Shown: positions 41,289 through 50,831 of the stretch, one piece after another
Layout of the letters: each line of letters begins with the position of its first letter
Numbering within the stretch: position 1 is the first letter of the stretch
Assembly: GCF_000959365.1 (NCBI RefSeq)
Contig: NZ_CP009555.1
Location: 3,100,001-3,164,000, forward strand
Source: Burkholderia oklahomensis C6786
GTDB lineage: Bacteria; Pseudomonadota; Gammaproteobacteria; Burkholderiales; Burkholderiaceae
Direction of reading: 5' to 3'
Length of the DNA: 64,000 nucleotides
Notes under the pieces: model-generated
Seen by the model: only the letters and a program-made list of their open reading frames with translations
What the model was told of the DNA's origin: nothing
The model's database searches: none
Translations under genes and position numbers: made by a program

Positions 41289-42128
41289 ATGCCCGCGATG
41301 AACGCCGATCTCCACTGCCATTCGAACGTCTCCGACGGTCAGCTTTCTCCCGCCGATGTCGCGCGCCGCGCGCACGCGGGCGGCGTCACGCTGTGGGCGC
41401 TGACCGATCACGACGAGGTCGGCGGTCAGCGCGCCGCGCGCGAAACCGCCGAGGCGCTCGGCATGCGCTATCTGCACGGCGTCGAGATTTCGGTGACGTG
41501 GGCGTCGCGCACCGTGCACATCGTCGGCCTGAACATCGATCCGGAGAACCGGGTGCTCGTCGACGGCCTCTACCGGACGCGCAACGGCCGCGCGGCGCGC
41601 GCGGTCGCGATCGGCGACGCGCTTGCTGCGGTCGGCATCGAAGGGGCTTACGAAGGCGCGCTCGAGCATGTCTCGAATCCCGACCTGATCTCGCGCACGC
41701 ACTTCGCGCGCTTTCTCGTCGACAAGGGTTATGCGGCGTCGACGGCCGACGTGTTCGACCGCTACCTCGGCGACGGCAAGCCGGGCTACGTCGCGCACCG
41801 CTGGGCCAAGCTGTCCGACGCGGTCGCGTGGATCCGGCAGTCGGGCGGCGAGGCGGTCGTCGCGCATCCGGGCCGCTATGCGTACACGCCCGTCGAATTC
41901 GACGCGTTCTTCGGCGAGTTCATCGATCTGGGCGGCGTCGCGATCGAGGTCGTGACGGGCAGCCACACGCCCGATCAGTACCGCGAGTACGCGGACGTCG
42001 CGCGTCGCTTCGGCTTCGAGGCGTCGCGCGGCTCCGATTTCCACGCGCCGGGCGAAGGGCGCACCGAACTCGGCAGCCTGCCGCCGCTGCCGTCCGATCT
42101 CAAACCCGTCTGGGAACGCTGGCTGTAG
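41289..42128 (+). CDS. PHP-domain phosphoesterase, YciV/RNase AM-like
   Basis: Metal-dependent PHP phosphoesterase, 279 aa. The N-terminal motif DLHCHSNVSDGQLSP and the later TDHDEVGG, HGVEIS, HPGRY and GSDFHAPGEG carry the histidine and aspartate ligands of the trinuclear site. The family includes E. coli YciV (RNase AM, a 5'-3' exoribonuclease that also hydrolyses 3',5'-nucleoside bisphosphates). A YciO-like gene follows 66 bases later, the same pairing as E. coli yciV-yciO. Start ATG 41289 or 41298 (MNADLHCHS); neither has a clear Shine-Dalgarno sequence. Confidence 0.9.
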   Translation: MPAMNADLHCHSNVSDGQLSPADVARRAHAGGVTLWALTDHDEVGGQRAARETAEALGMRYLHGVEISVTWASRTVHIVGLNIDPENRVLVDGLYRTRNGRAARAVAIGDALAAVGIEGAYEGALEHVSNPDLISRTHFARFLVDKGYAASTADVFDRYLGDGKPGYVAHRWAKLSDAVAWIRQSGGEAVVAHPGRYAYTPVEFDAFFGEFIDLGGVAIEVVTGSHTPDQYREYADVARRFGFEASRGSDFHAPGEGRTELGSLPPLPSDLKPVWERWL

Positions 42129-42194
42129 CGGCGTTTGCCGGCAGCGCGTCCGGCCGCAGGCCGGCGTGCGCGCCGATCCATACCCTCTGTCCCC

Positions 42195-42824
42195 ATGTCC
42201 CAATTCTTCAGGATTCACCCGGATAATCCGCAGCCGCGCCTCGTCAAGCAGGCGGCCGAAATCGTGCGGGGCGGCGGCGTGATCGCGCTGCCGACCGATT
42301 CGAGCTACGCGCTCGCGTGCCATCTCGACGACAAGGACGCGGTCGAGCGCGTGCGCCGCATCCGCGGGCTCGACGAGAAGCAGCACCTGTCGCTGCTCGT
42401 GCGCGATCTGTCCGAGCTCGCGACGTTCGCGATGGTCGACAACCGGCAATATCGGCTCATCAAGTCGGTGACGCCGGGGCCGTACGTGTTCATCCTGCAG
42501 GCGACGAAGGAGGTGCCGCGGCGCTTGTCGCACCCGTCGCGCAAGACGATCGGGCTGCGCGTGCCCGCGCACGCGATCACGCTCGCGCTGCTCGAGGCGC
42601 TCGGCCAGCCGCTCCTCGGCACGACGCTGATCCTGTCGCCCGACGACGAGCCGCTCAACGACCCGGAGGAAATCCGCACGCGTCTCGAAAAGCAGGCCGA
42701 CCTCGTGATCGACGGCGGCGCGTGCCCGCGCGAGCCGTCGACCGTGATCGACCTGACGGGCGACGAGCCGCAGCTCGTGCGGGCGGGGCGCGGCCCGCTC
42801 GAGCCGTTCGGTCTCGCCGCGTGA
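42195..42824 (+). CDS. YciO/YrdC/Sua5-fold protein
   Basis: Protein of the Sua5/YrdC/YciO fold, 209 aa. It has PTDSSYALACHLDDKDAVERV, the KxR/SxN-like lysine-arginine environment in RIRGLDEKQHLS, and the C-terminal EPSTVIDLTGD. It resembles YciO more closely than the tRNA threonylcarbamoyl-AMP synthase TsaC, so the activity should not be assumed. It follows the YciV-like gene as in E. coli. ATG 42195 begins SQFFRIHPDNPQPR. Confidence 0.88.
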   Translation: MSQFFRIHPDNPQPRLVKQAAEIVRGGGVIALPTDSSYALACHLDDKDAVERVRRIRGLDEKQHLSLLVRDLSELATFAMVDNRQYRLIKSVTPGPYVFILQATKEVPRRLSHPSRKTIGLRVPAHAITLALLEALGQPLLGTTLILSPDDEPLNDPEEIRTRLEKQADLVIDGGACPREPSTVIDLTGDEPQLVRAGRGPLEPFGLAA

Positions 42825-42908
42825 GCGGCGCCGCGCCGTCCCGGCGCTTCGGAGCGGCCGCCGTTTCGGTCCGCATGCACGCGCGCCGTTCGCGCGTTTC
42901 CCGCTTGT

Positions 42909-42914
42909 TACAAT
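42909..42914 (+). promoter_or_regulatory. Candidate -10 element close to the site-2 protease gene start
   Basis: TACAAT ends only eight bases before ATG 42923. If it is a real -10 element, transcription would begin near or just before the start codon and the mRNA would be almost leaderless. No Shine-Dalgarno sequence is visible before that ATG. Confidence 0.35.
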
Positions 42915-42922
42915 AGCGCGAT

Positions 42923-43588
42923 ATGAATGCTTCTTCCCTGATACAGACGATTGCCGTCTATGCGCTTCCCGTGGTCTTCGCGATCACGCTGCACGAGGCT
43001 GCCCACGGCTACGTCGCTCGCCTGCTCGGCGACAACACCGCGTACATGATGGGCCGCGTGTCGTTCAACCCGATGCGCCACATCGATCCGTTCGGCACGA
43101 TCGTGATTCCGCTCGTGCTGTACTTCCTGACGAGCGGCGCGTTCCTGTTCGGCTATGCGAAGCCCGTGCCCGTCACGTTCCGCAATCTGCGCGATCCGCG
43201 CTGGGGCAGCCTGTGGGTCGCGCTCGCGGGGCCGGGCTGCAACTTCGTGCAGGCGCTCCTGTGGGGCTTCGTGAGCATCGGCCTCGCCGCGCTCGCGGTC
43301 GACGAGCCGTTTTTCACGCGGATGGCGGGCGCGGGCGTCGGCGTGAATCTCGTGCTCGCGGTGCTGAACCTCTTTCCGCTGCCGCCGCTCGACGGCGGGC
43401 GCGTTCTCGCGGCGCTGCTGCCGCCGAAGCAATCGATCGCGCTGTCGCGGCTCGAGCCGTACGGCTTCTTCATCGTGCTCGCGCTCGTCGCGACGGGGCT
43501 CTTGACGAAATTCTGGCTGCGGCCGCTGGTGGGCGCCGGCTACGCCGTCGTGACGGCCATCCTGACTCCTTTCGCCTCGCTTTTCTAA
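42923..43588 (+). CDS. Site-2 protease family (M50) membrane protein
   Basis: Intramembrane zinc metalloprotease-like protein, 221 aa. The first transmembrane helix contains HEAAHGYVA (HEXXH zinc motif, near residue 22), and a later helix carries NLFPLPPLDGGRV with the third metal ligand aspartate. About five hydrophobic segments are visible. It has no PDZ domain, so it belongs to the compact YwhC/Rip-like group and not RseP. The substrate is unknown. It begins near TACAAT with almost no leader, and trpS follows eight bases after its stop. Confidence 0.91.
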   Translation: MNASSLIQTIAVYALPVVFAITLHEAAHGYVARLLGDNTAYMMGRVSFNPMRHIDPFGTIVIPLVLYFLTSGAFLFGYAKPVPVTFRNLRDPRWGSLWVALAGPGCNFVQALLWGFVSIGLAALAVDEPFFTRMAGAGVGVNLVLAVLNLFPLPPLDGGRVLAALLPPKQSIALSRLEPYGFFIVLALVATGLLTKFWLRPLVGAGYAVVTAILTPFASLF

Positions 43589-43596
43589 CGACAATC

Positions 43597-44795
<1,199 letters not shown>

Positions 44796-44799
<4 letters not shown>

Positions 44800-45413
44800 A
44801 AGTGCTGACGATTGCGGTCGACGGCGCGCCGCACGCGGGCTCGCACGGCGCGACGGCCGAGCCGTCGGCGTGGGTGCGCGAGTGGTCGCGTCTGGTGCCG
44901 GCGGGCGGCGCGGTGCTCGACGTCGCCGCGGGCCACGGCCGGCACGCGCGCTGGTTCGCCGAGCGCGGCCATCCGGTGTGCGCGCTCGAGCGCGACCCGG
45001 CCGCGCTCGCGTCGCTCGGCGCGCTGCCGGGCGTCGCTGCGCAGGCGGCCGATCTCGAGGGCGCGCGTTGGCCGCTCGCCGACGACGCGCGCTTCGCCGC
45101 GGTCGTCGTGACGCATTATCTGCATCGTCCGCTGCTGCCGCGTCTCGTCGCCGCAGTCGCGCCGGGCGGGGTGCTGCTGTACGAGACGTTCGCGCAAGGC
45201 AACCAAACGGTCGGCAAGCCGTCCAACCCTGCGTTCCTGCTCGCGCCGGGCGAGTTGCTCGACGCGGTGCGCGGGCAGTTGCGCGTCGTCGCGTTCGAGG
45301 ACGGATTCCTGGCCGCGCCGCGCGACGCATTCGTCCAACGAATCTGCGCAGTGCGCGAGCGCGCAGCGCCGGAGGCAGGGGCGGGATTTCCGCGTTACGG
45401 ACTGGCAGACTAA
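44796..45413 (+). CDS. Class I SAM-dependent methyltransferase
   Basis: Small methyltransferase of unknown substrate, 205 aa. Motif I is [19 protein letters not shown] (glycine-rich SAM loop near 43), and a post-I acidic residue is in [10 protein letters not shown]. The domain ends near [20 protein letters not shown], which resembles the UbiE/TehB-like superfamily. TTG 44796 overlaps the trpS stop (TTGA). A GTG at 44802 is an alternative start. It is probably translated by coupling with trpS. A TTACGG/TACAAT pair inside or after its end may drive dapA. Confidence 0.85.
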
Positions 45414-45424
45414 TCCGCTACAAT
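45395..45424 (+). promoter_or_regulatory. Candidate sigma-70 promoter of dapA
   Basis: TTACGG (45395-45400), an 18-base spacer and TACAAT (45419-45424), 33 bases before the dapA start. The -35 hexamer lies in the last codons of the methyltransferase gene. Confidence 0.45.
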
Positions 45425-45457
45425 CGACTTTTACCGATTTTTCATCGCGTTTGTTTC

Positions 45458-46360
45458 ATGGCTAACGGCACTCAAGACGGCATTCAAATCCGCGGCAGCG
45501 TCCCCGCGATCGTCACCCCGATGCTCGAGGACGGCGGCCTCGATCTGGCGGCCTTCCGCAAGCTGATTGACTGGCACATCGAAGAGGGGACGGATGCCCT
45601 CGTCGTGGTCGGCACGAGCGGCGAATCGGCGACGCTTTCGGTCGACGAGCACGTCCTCATGATCGAAACCGCGGTCAAGCACGCGGCGAAGCGGATTCCG
45701 ATCGTCGCCGGCGCGGGCGGCAACTCGACGGCCGAGGCGATCGAGCTGTCGAAGCACGCGAAGGCGGTGGGCGCCGACGCGACGCTGCAAGTGGTGCCGT
45801 ATTACAACAAGCCGACGCAGGAAGGGATGTACCGCCACTTCAAGGCGATCGCCGAAGCGGTCGACCTGCCGGTGATCCTGTACAACGTGCCCGGCCGCAC
45901 CGTCGCCGACATGTCGAACGAAACGATCCTGCGCCTCGCGCAGGTGCCGGGCATCATCGGCGTGAAGGACGCGACGGGCAATATCGATCGCGCCGCGCAG
46001 CTGATCAAGGCGGCGCCCGCGCAGTTCTCGATCTACAGCGGCGACGATCCGACCGCGATCGCGCTGATGCTCCTGGGCGGCCACGGCAACATCTCGGTGA
46101 CGGCGAACGTCGCGCCGCGCGCGATGAGCGAACTGTGCCGCGCGGCGCTCGCCGCCGACGCGAAGACGGCGCGCGAGATTCACATGAAGCTCCTGGCGCT
46201 GCACAAGAATCTGTTCATCGAGGCGAACCCGATTCCCGTGAAGTGGGCGCTGCAACAGATGGGCAAGATCGCGGGCGGCATCCGCCTGCCGCTCACGCCC
46301 CTCGACGAGCGCTGCCACGAAGCCGTGCGCAGCGCGCTTCGCGAGGCCGGCCTCCTGTGA
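45458..46360 (+). CDS. dapA: 4-hydroxy-tetrahydrodipicolinate synthase
   Basis: Condenses pyruvate with aspartate semialdehyde in the lysine and diaminopimelate pathway. The 300-aa TIM-barrel protein has [10 protein letters not shown] (phosphate/substrate loop), the tyrosine in [17 protein letters not shown], and the Schiff-base lysine in [11 protein letters not shown] (about K168). A TTACGG/TACAAT promoter-like pair lies just upstream. It is followed by bamC after 110 bases, as in E. coli where dapA and bamC (nlpB, formerly dapX) are neighbours. Confidence 0.97.
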   Translation: MANGTQDGIQIRGSVPAIVTPMLEDGGLDLAAFRKLIDWHIEEGTDALVVVGTSGESATLSVDEHVLMIETAVKHAAKRIPIVAGAGGNSTAEAIELSKHAKAVGADATLQVVPYYNKPTQEGMYRHFKAIAEAVDLPVILYNVPGRTVADMSNETILRLAQVPGIIGVKDATGNIDRAAQLIKAAPAQFSIYSGDDPTAIALMLLGGHGNISVTANVAPRAMSELCRAALAADAKTAREIHMKLLALHKNLFIEANPIPVKWALQQMGKIAGGIRLPLTPLDERCHEAVRSALREAGLL

Positions 46361-46470
46361 GGCCGGACGCGGCCGCCCGTGCGGCCGCGCCGCATCCCGA
46401 TCGATCCGACACCGACCCGGCCGCTCCCGGCGTCGTGCGTGACACGCGTTCTAGCAAGACGAAGGACTTC

Positions 46471-47616
46471 ATGAAACATTCCGCCTTTTCCTCTCGCGCG
46501 ATCCAGATTTCGGTGCTGGCGCTCGCGCTGGGCGCACTCGCCGGCTGCGACACGCTGAACGACTATCTCGCGCCCGACCGGGTCAACTACAAGTCGACCG
46601 GCTCGGCGCCGCCGCTGCAGGTGCCGCAGGATCTGACGGCCGTGCCGCTCAGCCCGTCGTACGTCGCGCCGCCGACGAATTCGGGCCTGGGCTCCGCGCC
46701 GACGCGCGCGGTGACGGCCGCGGGCAACACGACGGAAGGGCAGCCGAGCGCGCAGGATCCGTTCGGGATGCACGTCGAGCGCGACGGCGACCGCCGCTGG
46801 CTCGTCGTCGACGGCCGCACGCCCGAGCAGCTCTGGCCGCAGCTGAAGGAGTTCTGGCAGGACAACGGCTTCGTGCTGAAGACGGACGCGCCCTCGACCG
46901 GCATCATGGCGACCGACTGGGCGGAAAACCGCGCGAACATCCCCGACGACTGGTTTCGCCGCACGATCGGCCGCGTGATCGATTTCGCCTATTCGTCGGG
47001 CACCCGCGATCGCTTCCGCACGCTCGTCACGCGCACCTCGGGCGGCAATACCGACATCTCGATCACGCATAGCGCGATGGAAGAGAAGCTGACGGGCGCG
47101 CAGGGCGGCACGTCGTCGCGCTGGGAGGAGCGTCCGCGCAACCCGGTGCTCGAAGCGGTGTTTCTCGCGAAGCTGATGGAGAAATTCGGTCTGACCGATG
47201 CGCAGGCGAAGCAGTTGCTCGCCGATGCGCGCCCGGCGACGGCGCCCGCGACCGTCGTCGGCACCGATGCCGGCGCGTCGACGCTCGATCTGGCTGAATC
47301 GTTCGACCGCGCGTGGCTGCGTGTCGGCCTTGCGCTCGACCGGACGAACTTCACGGTCGACAACCGCGATCGCGCGAAGGGCCTCTACTACGTGCGCTAT
47401 GCGAATTCGATGGAAGAGCTGAAGCGCGACGGCCTGTTCGGCAAGCTGTTCTACGGCGGTCCGACGGCCGCGAAGCAGGGCAAGGAGTTCCTCGTCAACG
47501 TGCGTCCGCAGGGCGACGCGAAGACGCAAGTGGCCGTCGTCGACGCGAACGGCCAGATCGACAGCTCGTCCGACGCGCAGCGGCTCATCTCGCTGCTGCA
47601 CGCGCAGTTGAACTAA
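46471..47616 (+). CDS. bamC: Outer membrane assembly lipoprotein BamC
   Basis: Lipoprotein subunit of the beta-barrel assembly machinery. The 381-aa protein has a signal peptide with lipobox ALAGC (C26), the flexible conserved region DYLAPDRVNYKSTG that binds BamD, and two helix-grip domains (about 90-200 and 270-380). ATG 46471 follows GAAGGACTTC. The gene follows dapA, the classic position. No other Bam genes are in the window. A GTG-started metallo-beta-lactamase gene begins four bases after its stop. Confidence 0.92.
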   Translation: MKHSAFSSRAIQISVLALALGALAGCDTLNDYLAPDRVNYKSTGSAPPLQVPQDLTAVPLSPSYVAPPTNSGLGSAPTRAVTAAGNTTEGQPSAQDPFGMHVERDGDRRWLVVDGRTPEQLWPQLKEFWQDNGFVLKTDAPSTGIMATDWAENRANIPDDWFRRTIGRVIDFAYSSGTRDRFRTLVTRTSGGNTDISITHSAMEEKLTGAQGGTSSRWEERPRNPVLEAVFLAKLMEKFGLTDAQAKQLLADARPATAPATVVGTDAGASTLDLAESFDRAWLRVGLALDRTNFTVDNRDRAKGLYYVRYANSMEELKRDGLFGKLFYGGPTAAKQGKEFLVNVRPQGDAKTQVAVVDANGQIDSSSDAQRLISLLHAQLN

Positions 47617-47620
47617 GCGC

Positions 47621-48397
47621 GTGCGATTCGCGAGCCTCGGAAGCGGCAGCGAAGGAAATGCGCTCGTTGTCGAAGCGTCGAATGGCGCGACGACGACGCG
47701 CGTCCTGCTCGACTGCGGCTTCTCGGCGAAAGAGCTCGAACGCCGGCTCGCGCGCCTCGATTTGCGCGTCGACGAGCTCGACGCGATCCTCGTTACCCAC
47801 GAACACGGCGACCACGTCGGCTGCGCGCTGACGCTCGCCCGCCGCGCATCGCTGCCGCTGTACATGAGCTGGGGCACCGCGCGCGCGGTCGGCGCGGACG
47901 ACGCCGACGTCGACCTCCACGTCCTCTGGAGCGGCGACGAGGCGGCGCTCGGCGATCTGTGCGTGCTGCCCTATACGGTCCCGCACGACGCGCGCGAGCC
48001 GCTCCAGTTTGTCTTCAGCGACGGCGCGGCGCGCCTCGGCGTGCTGACTGACGTCGGCATGTCGACGCCGCACATCGGCGCCGTCCTGGGCGGCTGTGAC
48101 GGTCTCGTGCTCGAAGCGAACCACGATGTCGCGATGCTCGCGGCGAGCCGCTACCCGGCGTCGCTGAAGGCGCGTATCGGCGGCCCCCGCGGCCATCTGA
48201 GCAACGATGCGGCGGCGGCCATCCTAGCCGAGCTCGATCGCAGCCGGCTGCGCCATCTGGTGGCCGCGCATCTGAGTCAGCAGAACAATTCGCCGGCGCT
48301 CGCGCAAACGGCGCTGTCGGCGGCATTGGGGGGAGGCGCGGGCGACGTGCTCGTCGCGTCTCAGGACGACGGCTTCGGCTGGCTCAGCCTGCGCTGA
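47621..48397 (+). CDS. MBL-fold metallohydrolase (YycJ/WalJ-like)
   Basis: Metallo-beta-lactamase-fold hydrolase, 258 aa. It has the motif THEHGDHVG (H-x-H-x-D-H), an N-terminal RFASLGSGSEGNALVVE, and the later aspartate/histidine positions TDVGMST and NHDVAML. The SLGSGSxGN start is typical of the YycJ (WalJ) exonuclease-like family, implicated elsewhere in cell-wall or DNA-related work. The start is GTG 47621, four bases after bamC, in the same operon. A strong terminator lies about 90 bases past its stop. Confidence 0.9.
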   Translation: MRFASLGSGSEGNALVVEASNGATTTRVLLDCGFSAKELERRLARLDLRVDELDAILVTHEHGDHVGCALTLARRASLPLYMSWGTARAVGADDADVDLHVLWSGDEAALGDLCVLPYTVPHDAREPLQFVFSDGAARLGVLTDVGMSTPHIGAVLGGCDGLVLEANHDVAMLAASRYPASLKARIGGPRGHLSNDAAAAILAELDRSRLRHLVAAHLSQQNNSPALAQTALSAALGGGAGDVLVASQDDGFGWLSLR

Positions 48398-48486
48398 CCT
48401 GACGTCGGCGGGCGCACGCATCCGCTGCGGCGTTACGGGCCCGGGCAAAGGGCCGTGAGGCCGCAGGAAAGTCGTGCTGAAGACGT

Positions 48487-48517
48487 AAAAAAACCGGCCC
48501 GCGGGCCGGTTTTTTTT
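48487..48517. terminator. Bidirectional terminator after the MBL-fold gene
   Basis: AAAAACCGGCCC and GGGCCGGTTTTT form a stem around a GC loop, with seven or more T on either strand. It serves the plus-strand dapA-bamC-MBL operon and the convergent small lipoprotein gene. Confidence 0.93.
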
Positions 48518-48536
48518 CAGCTGATGCTGACGCGAC

Positions 48537-48791
48537 TTACTGGCTTGCGCCCGAAGCCGGAGCAGCCGTCGCTGCCGAAGCAGCCGACGCCACAGCAGCA
48601 GCTGCATCGCTCGCAGCGGCAGCAACGCCCGAAGCCGCTTCCGAAGCAGCAGCGGCAACGCCCGAGGCAGCCGAAGCAGCGGCGGCGGTAGCGTCGCTAG
48701 CAGCCGACGAAGCAGCTTGCTCGGAGCTCTTGTTGCACGCAGCCAGTGCAACGGCAGCCAACAGGGAAGCTACGAGGAGGGATTTCTTCAT
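48537..48791 (-). CDS. Ala-rich small lipoprotein, function unknown
   Basis: Predicted lipoprotein of 84 aa. The signal peptide MKKSLLVASLLAAVALAAC ends in lipobox LAAC. The mature part is extremely rich in Ala and Ser and shows 11-residue repeats (ASGVAAAASEA, ASGVAAAASDA), which suggests a helical coiled coil. It resembles Lpp/OprI-like small lipoproteins in style but I cannot name a family. AAAAGGAC lies upstream with seven bases to ATG 48791; a GTG six bases earlier is in frame but less likely. The downstream terminator is shared. Confidence 0.82.
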   Translation of the reverse strand: MKKSLLVASLLAAVALAACNKSSEQAASSAASDATAAAASAASGVAAAASEAASGVAAAASDAAAAVASAASAATAAPASGASQ

Positions 48792-49023
48792 GATCACGTC
48801 CTTTTATGGTTAAAGGTAAGCAACAGCGCGAAACGATACCGGTAATGTGCTCCAACACCGACCTGGGCCGCTGGTGGAGATGCACTTCTAGAGCGTGAAT
48901 CTTCCCTACGGCTTGGGCGGAAATTATATGCACTTTCCTATCGACCGTCGACAAATGCGGGGTCAATACGTTGTCTTTCCCATACAAAAACACGCATTTG
49001 CATGGGTGTACGGCCGGGCAACT

Positions 49024-50247
49024 TTACTCCATGTTGCCCACCCGTATCCAGCCCGCACAATACCATTCGTGCAGCAAGGCTGTCATGGAGGGGGCCTGGG
49101 AGAGTGTTACAAACCGTTTCGCCTCCATCTGGCGCGTATCGGCCAGTTCCGGCAGCCATTTTGCCGCAGTTGCGAGCGGATACGCGTCACCGTTGATGAA
49201 GTACGAGCGCGCGTTATACAACAACGCCGCTTTCCTGTCGAGTCGGATGCCGCGGCGCGCGGCCTGGGCCGCGAACGCGGCTTCGCCCAGCCGCCGGGCA
49301 GGGGGCTCGAAAACGACGTTCGATTTTGGCTCGCTCAAGTAGCAGCCGAGAAAATCGCCAATATCGCGCTCGTCCCATTTGATCCCGGCGAGCATCGCGG
49401 CGACGCGCTCGACCATTGCCGAGGGCAGCATCGCCGGGGCGTCGACCGCGGACTGCGCCGGATCGCGGTACGGCGCGTCGTCGCGCGCGCCCGTGCGCAA
49501 GCCGCCGCGCTCGGCCAGGTGGTAGAGGAACTGTGTGCGCAATTCGCCTGCGGACGGGGCTCTGAAGCCGATCGAGCACGTCATGCACTCGCCGATCGCG
49601 ACGCCGTCGTGCGCGACGTGCGGCGGCAGATACAGCATGTCGCCGGGTTCGAGCACCCATTCGTCGGTCGGCTCGAAGTGCTCGAGGACCTTGAGCGGCA
49701 ATCCTTCCTGCAGCGACAGATCCCGCTGCGCGCCGATCCGCCAGCGGCGCTTGCCGTGCACCTGAAGCAGGAACACGTCGTACGAGTCGAAATGCGGGCC
49801 GACGCCGCCGCCGTCCGTCGCGTACGAGATCATCAGGTCGTCGAGGCGTGCGTCCGGAATGAAGCGAAAACGCTCGAGCAGCGAGCGTGCGCGGTCGTCA
49901 TGCAAATCGAGCCCCTGCACGAGGAGCGTCCATTCGCGGCGCTTCGCGGACGGCAGATTCTCTGGCTCGAACGGACCGTGCTCCAGTTGCCATCTGTTAC
50001 GAAAATGGGTGATGAGCCGCGACTCGACGTCGTAGTCGCTCGCGAGCTCGAACAGCGCGTCGCGTGACAGCGGCGGTGCGATGTCGGGAATGGCCTGGCG
50101 AATGAGGAGCGGCTTTTTCTGCCAATATCGGCGCATGAATTGCGCAGGCGTGAGATTGCCGAGAAGCTGAGTCGGCACCTCGGACAGCGGCGCGCGGGTG
50201 CGTTCGCGCACACGGCCGGACGGTTCGGGTGGTGGCCGTTTGGGCAT
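49024..50247 (-). CDS. Cupin-fold ribosomal oxygenase (RoxA/YcfD-like, JmjC)
   Basis: 2-oxoglutarate/Fe(II) oxygenase of the JmjC cupin type, 407 aa. E. coli YcfD (RoxA) hydroxylates an arginine of ribosomal protein L16. Iron ligands fit GPHFDSYDVFLLQ (H-x-D near 150) and the distal histidine in PPHVAHDG near 215. The winged-helix C-terminal domain is present. N-terminal NLTPAQFMRRYWQKKPLLIR matches the family. ATG 50247 (MPKRPPP) has only 32 bases to the divergent slyD-like start, and no clear Shine-Dalgarno sequence precedes it. Confidence 0.92.
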   Translation of the reverse strand: MPKRPPPEPSGRVRERTRAPLSEVPTQLLGNLTPAQFMRRYWQKKPLLIRQAIPDIAPPLSRDALFELASDYDVESRLITHFRNRWQLEHGPFEPENLPSAKRREWTLLVQGLDLHDDRARSLLERFRFIPDARLDDLMISYATDGGGVGPHFDSYDVFLLQVHGKRRWRIGAQRDLSLQEGLPLKVLEHFEPTDEWVLEPGDMLYLPPHVAHDGVAIGECMTCSIGFRAPSAGELRTQFLYHLAERGGLRTGARDDAPYRDPAQSAVDAPAMLPSAMVERVAAMLAGIKWDERDIGDFLGCYLSEPKSNVVFEPPARRLGEAAFAAQAARRGIRLDRKAALLYNARSYFINGDAYPLATAAKWLPELADTRQMEAKRFVTLSQAPSMTALLHEWYCAGWIRVGNME

Positions 50248-50249
50248 CG

Positions 50250-50255
50250 TATAAT
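50250..50255 (+). promoter_or_regulatory. Candidate -10 element for the SlyD-like gene in a 32-base divergent spacer
   Basis: TATAAT starts three bases after the oxygenase ATG codon on the other strand. The -35 region would lie inside the oxygenase coding sequence. GGGAGAA (50270-50275) is the ribosome binding site for the downstream gene. Confidence 0.5.
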
Positions 50256-50279
50256 GACTGTTGTACTTGGGAGAATTGG

Positions 50280-50831
50280 ATGAAAATTGCAAAAAACACT
50301 GTCGTATCGGTCGCTTACAAGCTGTCGGATGCGCAAGGCAATCTGATCGAGGAGAGCGATGAGCCGATGGTTTATCTGCACGGCGGCTATGATGGCACGT
50401 TCCCCAAGATCGAGGAACAACTCGACGGCCAGGAACCCGGCTATCAAGCGCAAATCCAGTTGGAGCCGCAGGATGCGTTCGGCGATTACGATCCTGAACT
50501 CGTGAAGATCGAGCCGCGCGACCGTTTTCCCGAGCCGCTCGAAGTCGGTATGCAGTTCGAAGGCACGCCGGAAGACGGTGACGAGGAAATCGACTCGCTG
50601 GTCTACACCGTGACCGATATCGCGGAGGACAAGGTCGTCCTCGACGGCAATCACCCGCTCGCCGGAATGGCGCTGCGCTTCTCGTTGACCGTCAAGGACG
50701 TGCGCGAAGCGACGGAAGACGAGATCGAACATGAGCACGCGCACGGCGCGGAGGGGCTCGAAATCGTCGACGAGGACGATGACGACGAAAACGACAACGA
50801 CGGCAACGGTTCAGTGCGCACCCTGCATTGA
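50280..50831 (+). CDS. slyD: FKBP-type peptidyl-prolyl isomerase, SlyD-like
   Basis: Cytoplasmic peptidyl-prolyl isomerase/chaperone, 183 aa. The FKBP domain starts MKIAKNTVVSVAYKLSD and has the insert-in-flap chaperone domain (about 65-130). [19 protein letters not shown] closes the FKBP fold. The tail is His/Asp-poor compared with the metal-binding His-rich tail of E. coli SlyD, but acidic ([14 protein letters not shown]). It is divergent from the oxygenase gene. Its 3' end overlaps a convergent gene by 181 bases. Confidence 0.92.
   Translation: MKIAKNTVVSVAYKLSDAQGNLIEESDEPMVYLHGGYDGTFPKIEEQLDGQEPGYQAQIQLEPQDAFGDYDPELVKIEPRDRFPEPLEVGMQFEGTPEDGDEEIDSLVYTVTDIAEDKVVLDGNHPLAGMALRFSLTVKDVREATEDEIEHEHAHGAEGLEIVDEDDDDENDNDGNGSVRTLH

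Noticed and set aside
40935..42572. Minus-strand open frame that reads through the tandem repeats as RLSPVAC repeats
   Set aside because: It opposes the YciV-like and YciO-like genes. Seven-base repeats give the same peptide in any frame, so the repeat peptide is not evidence of coding.
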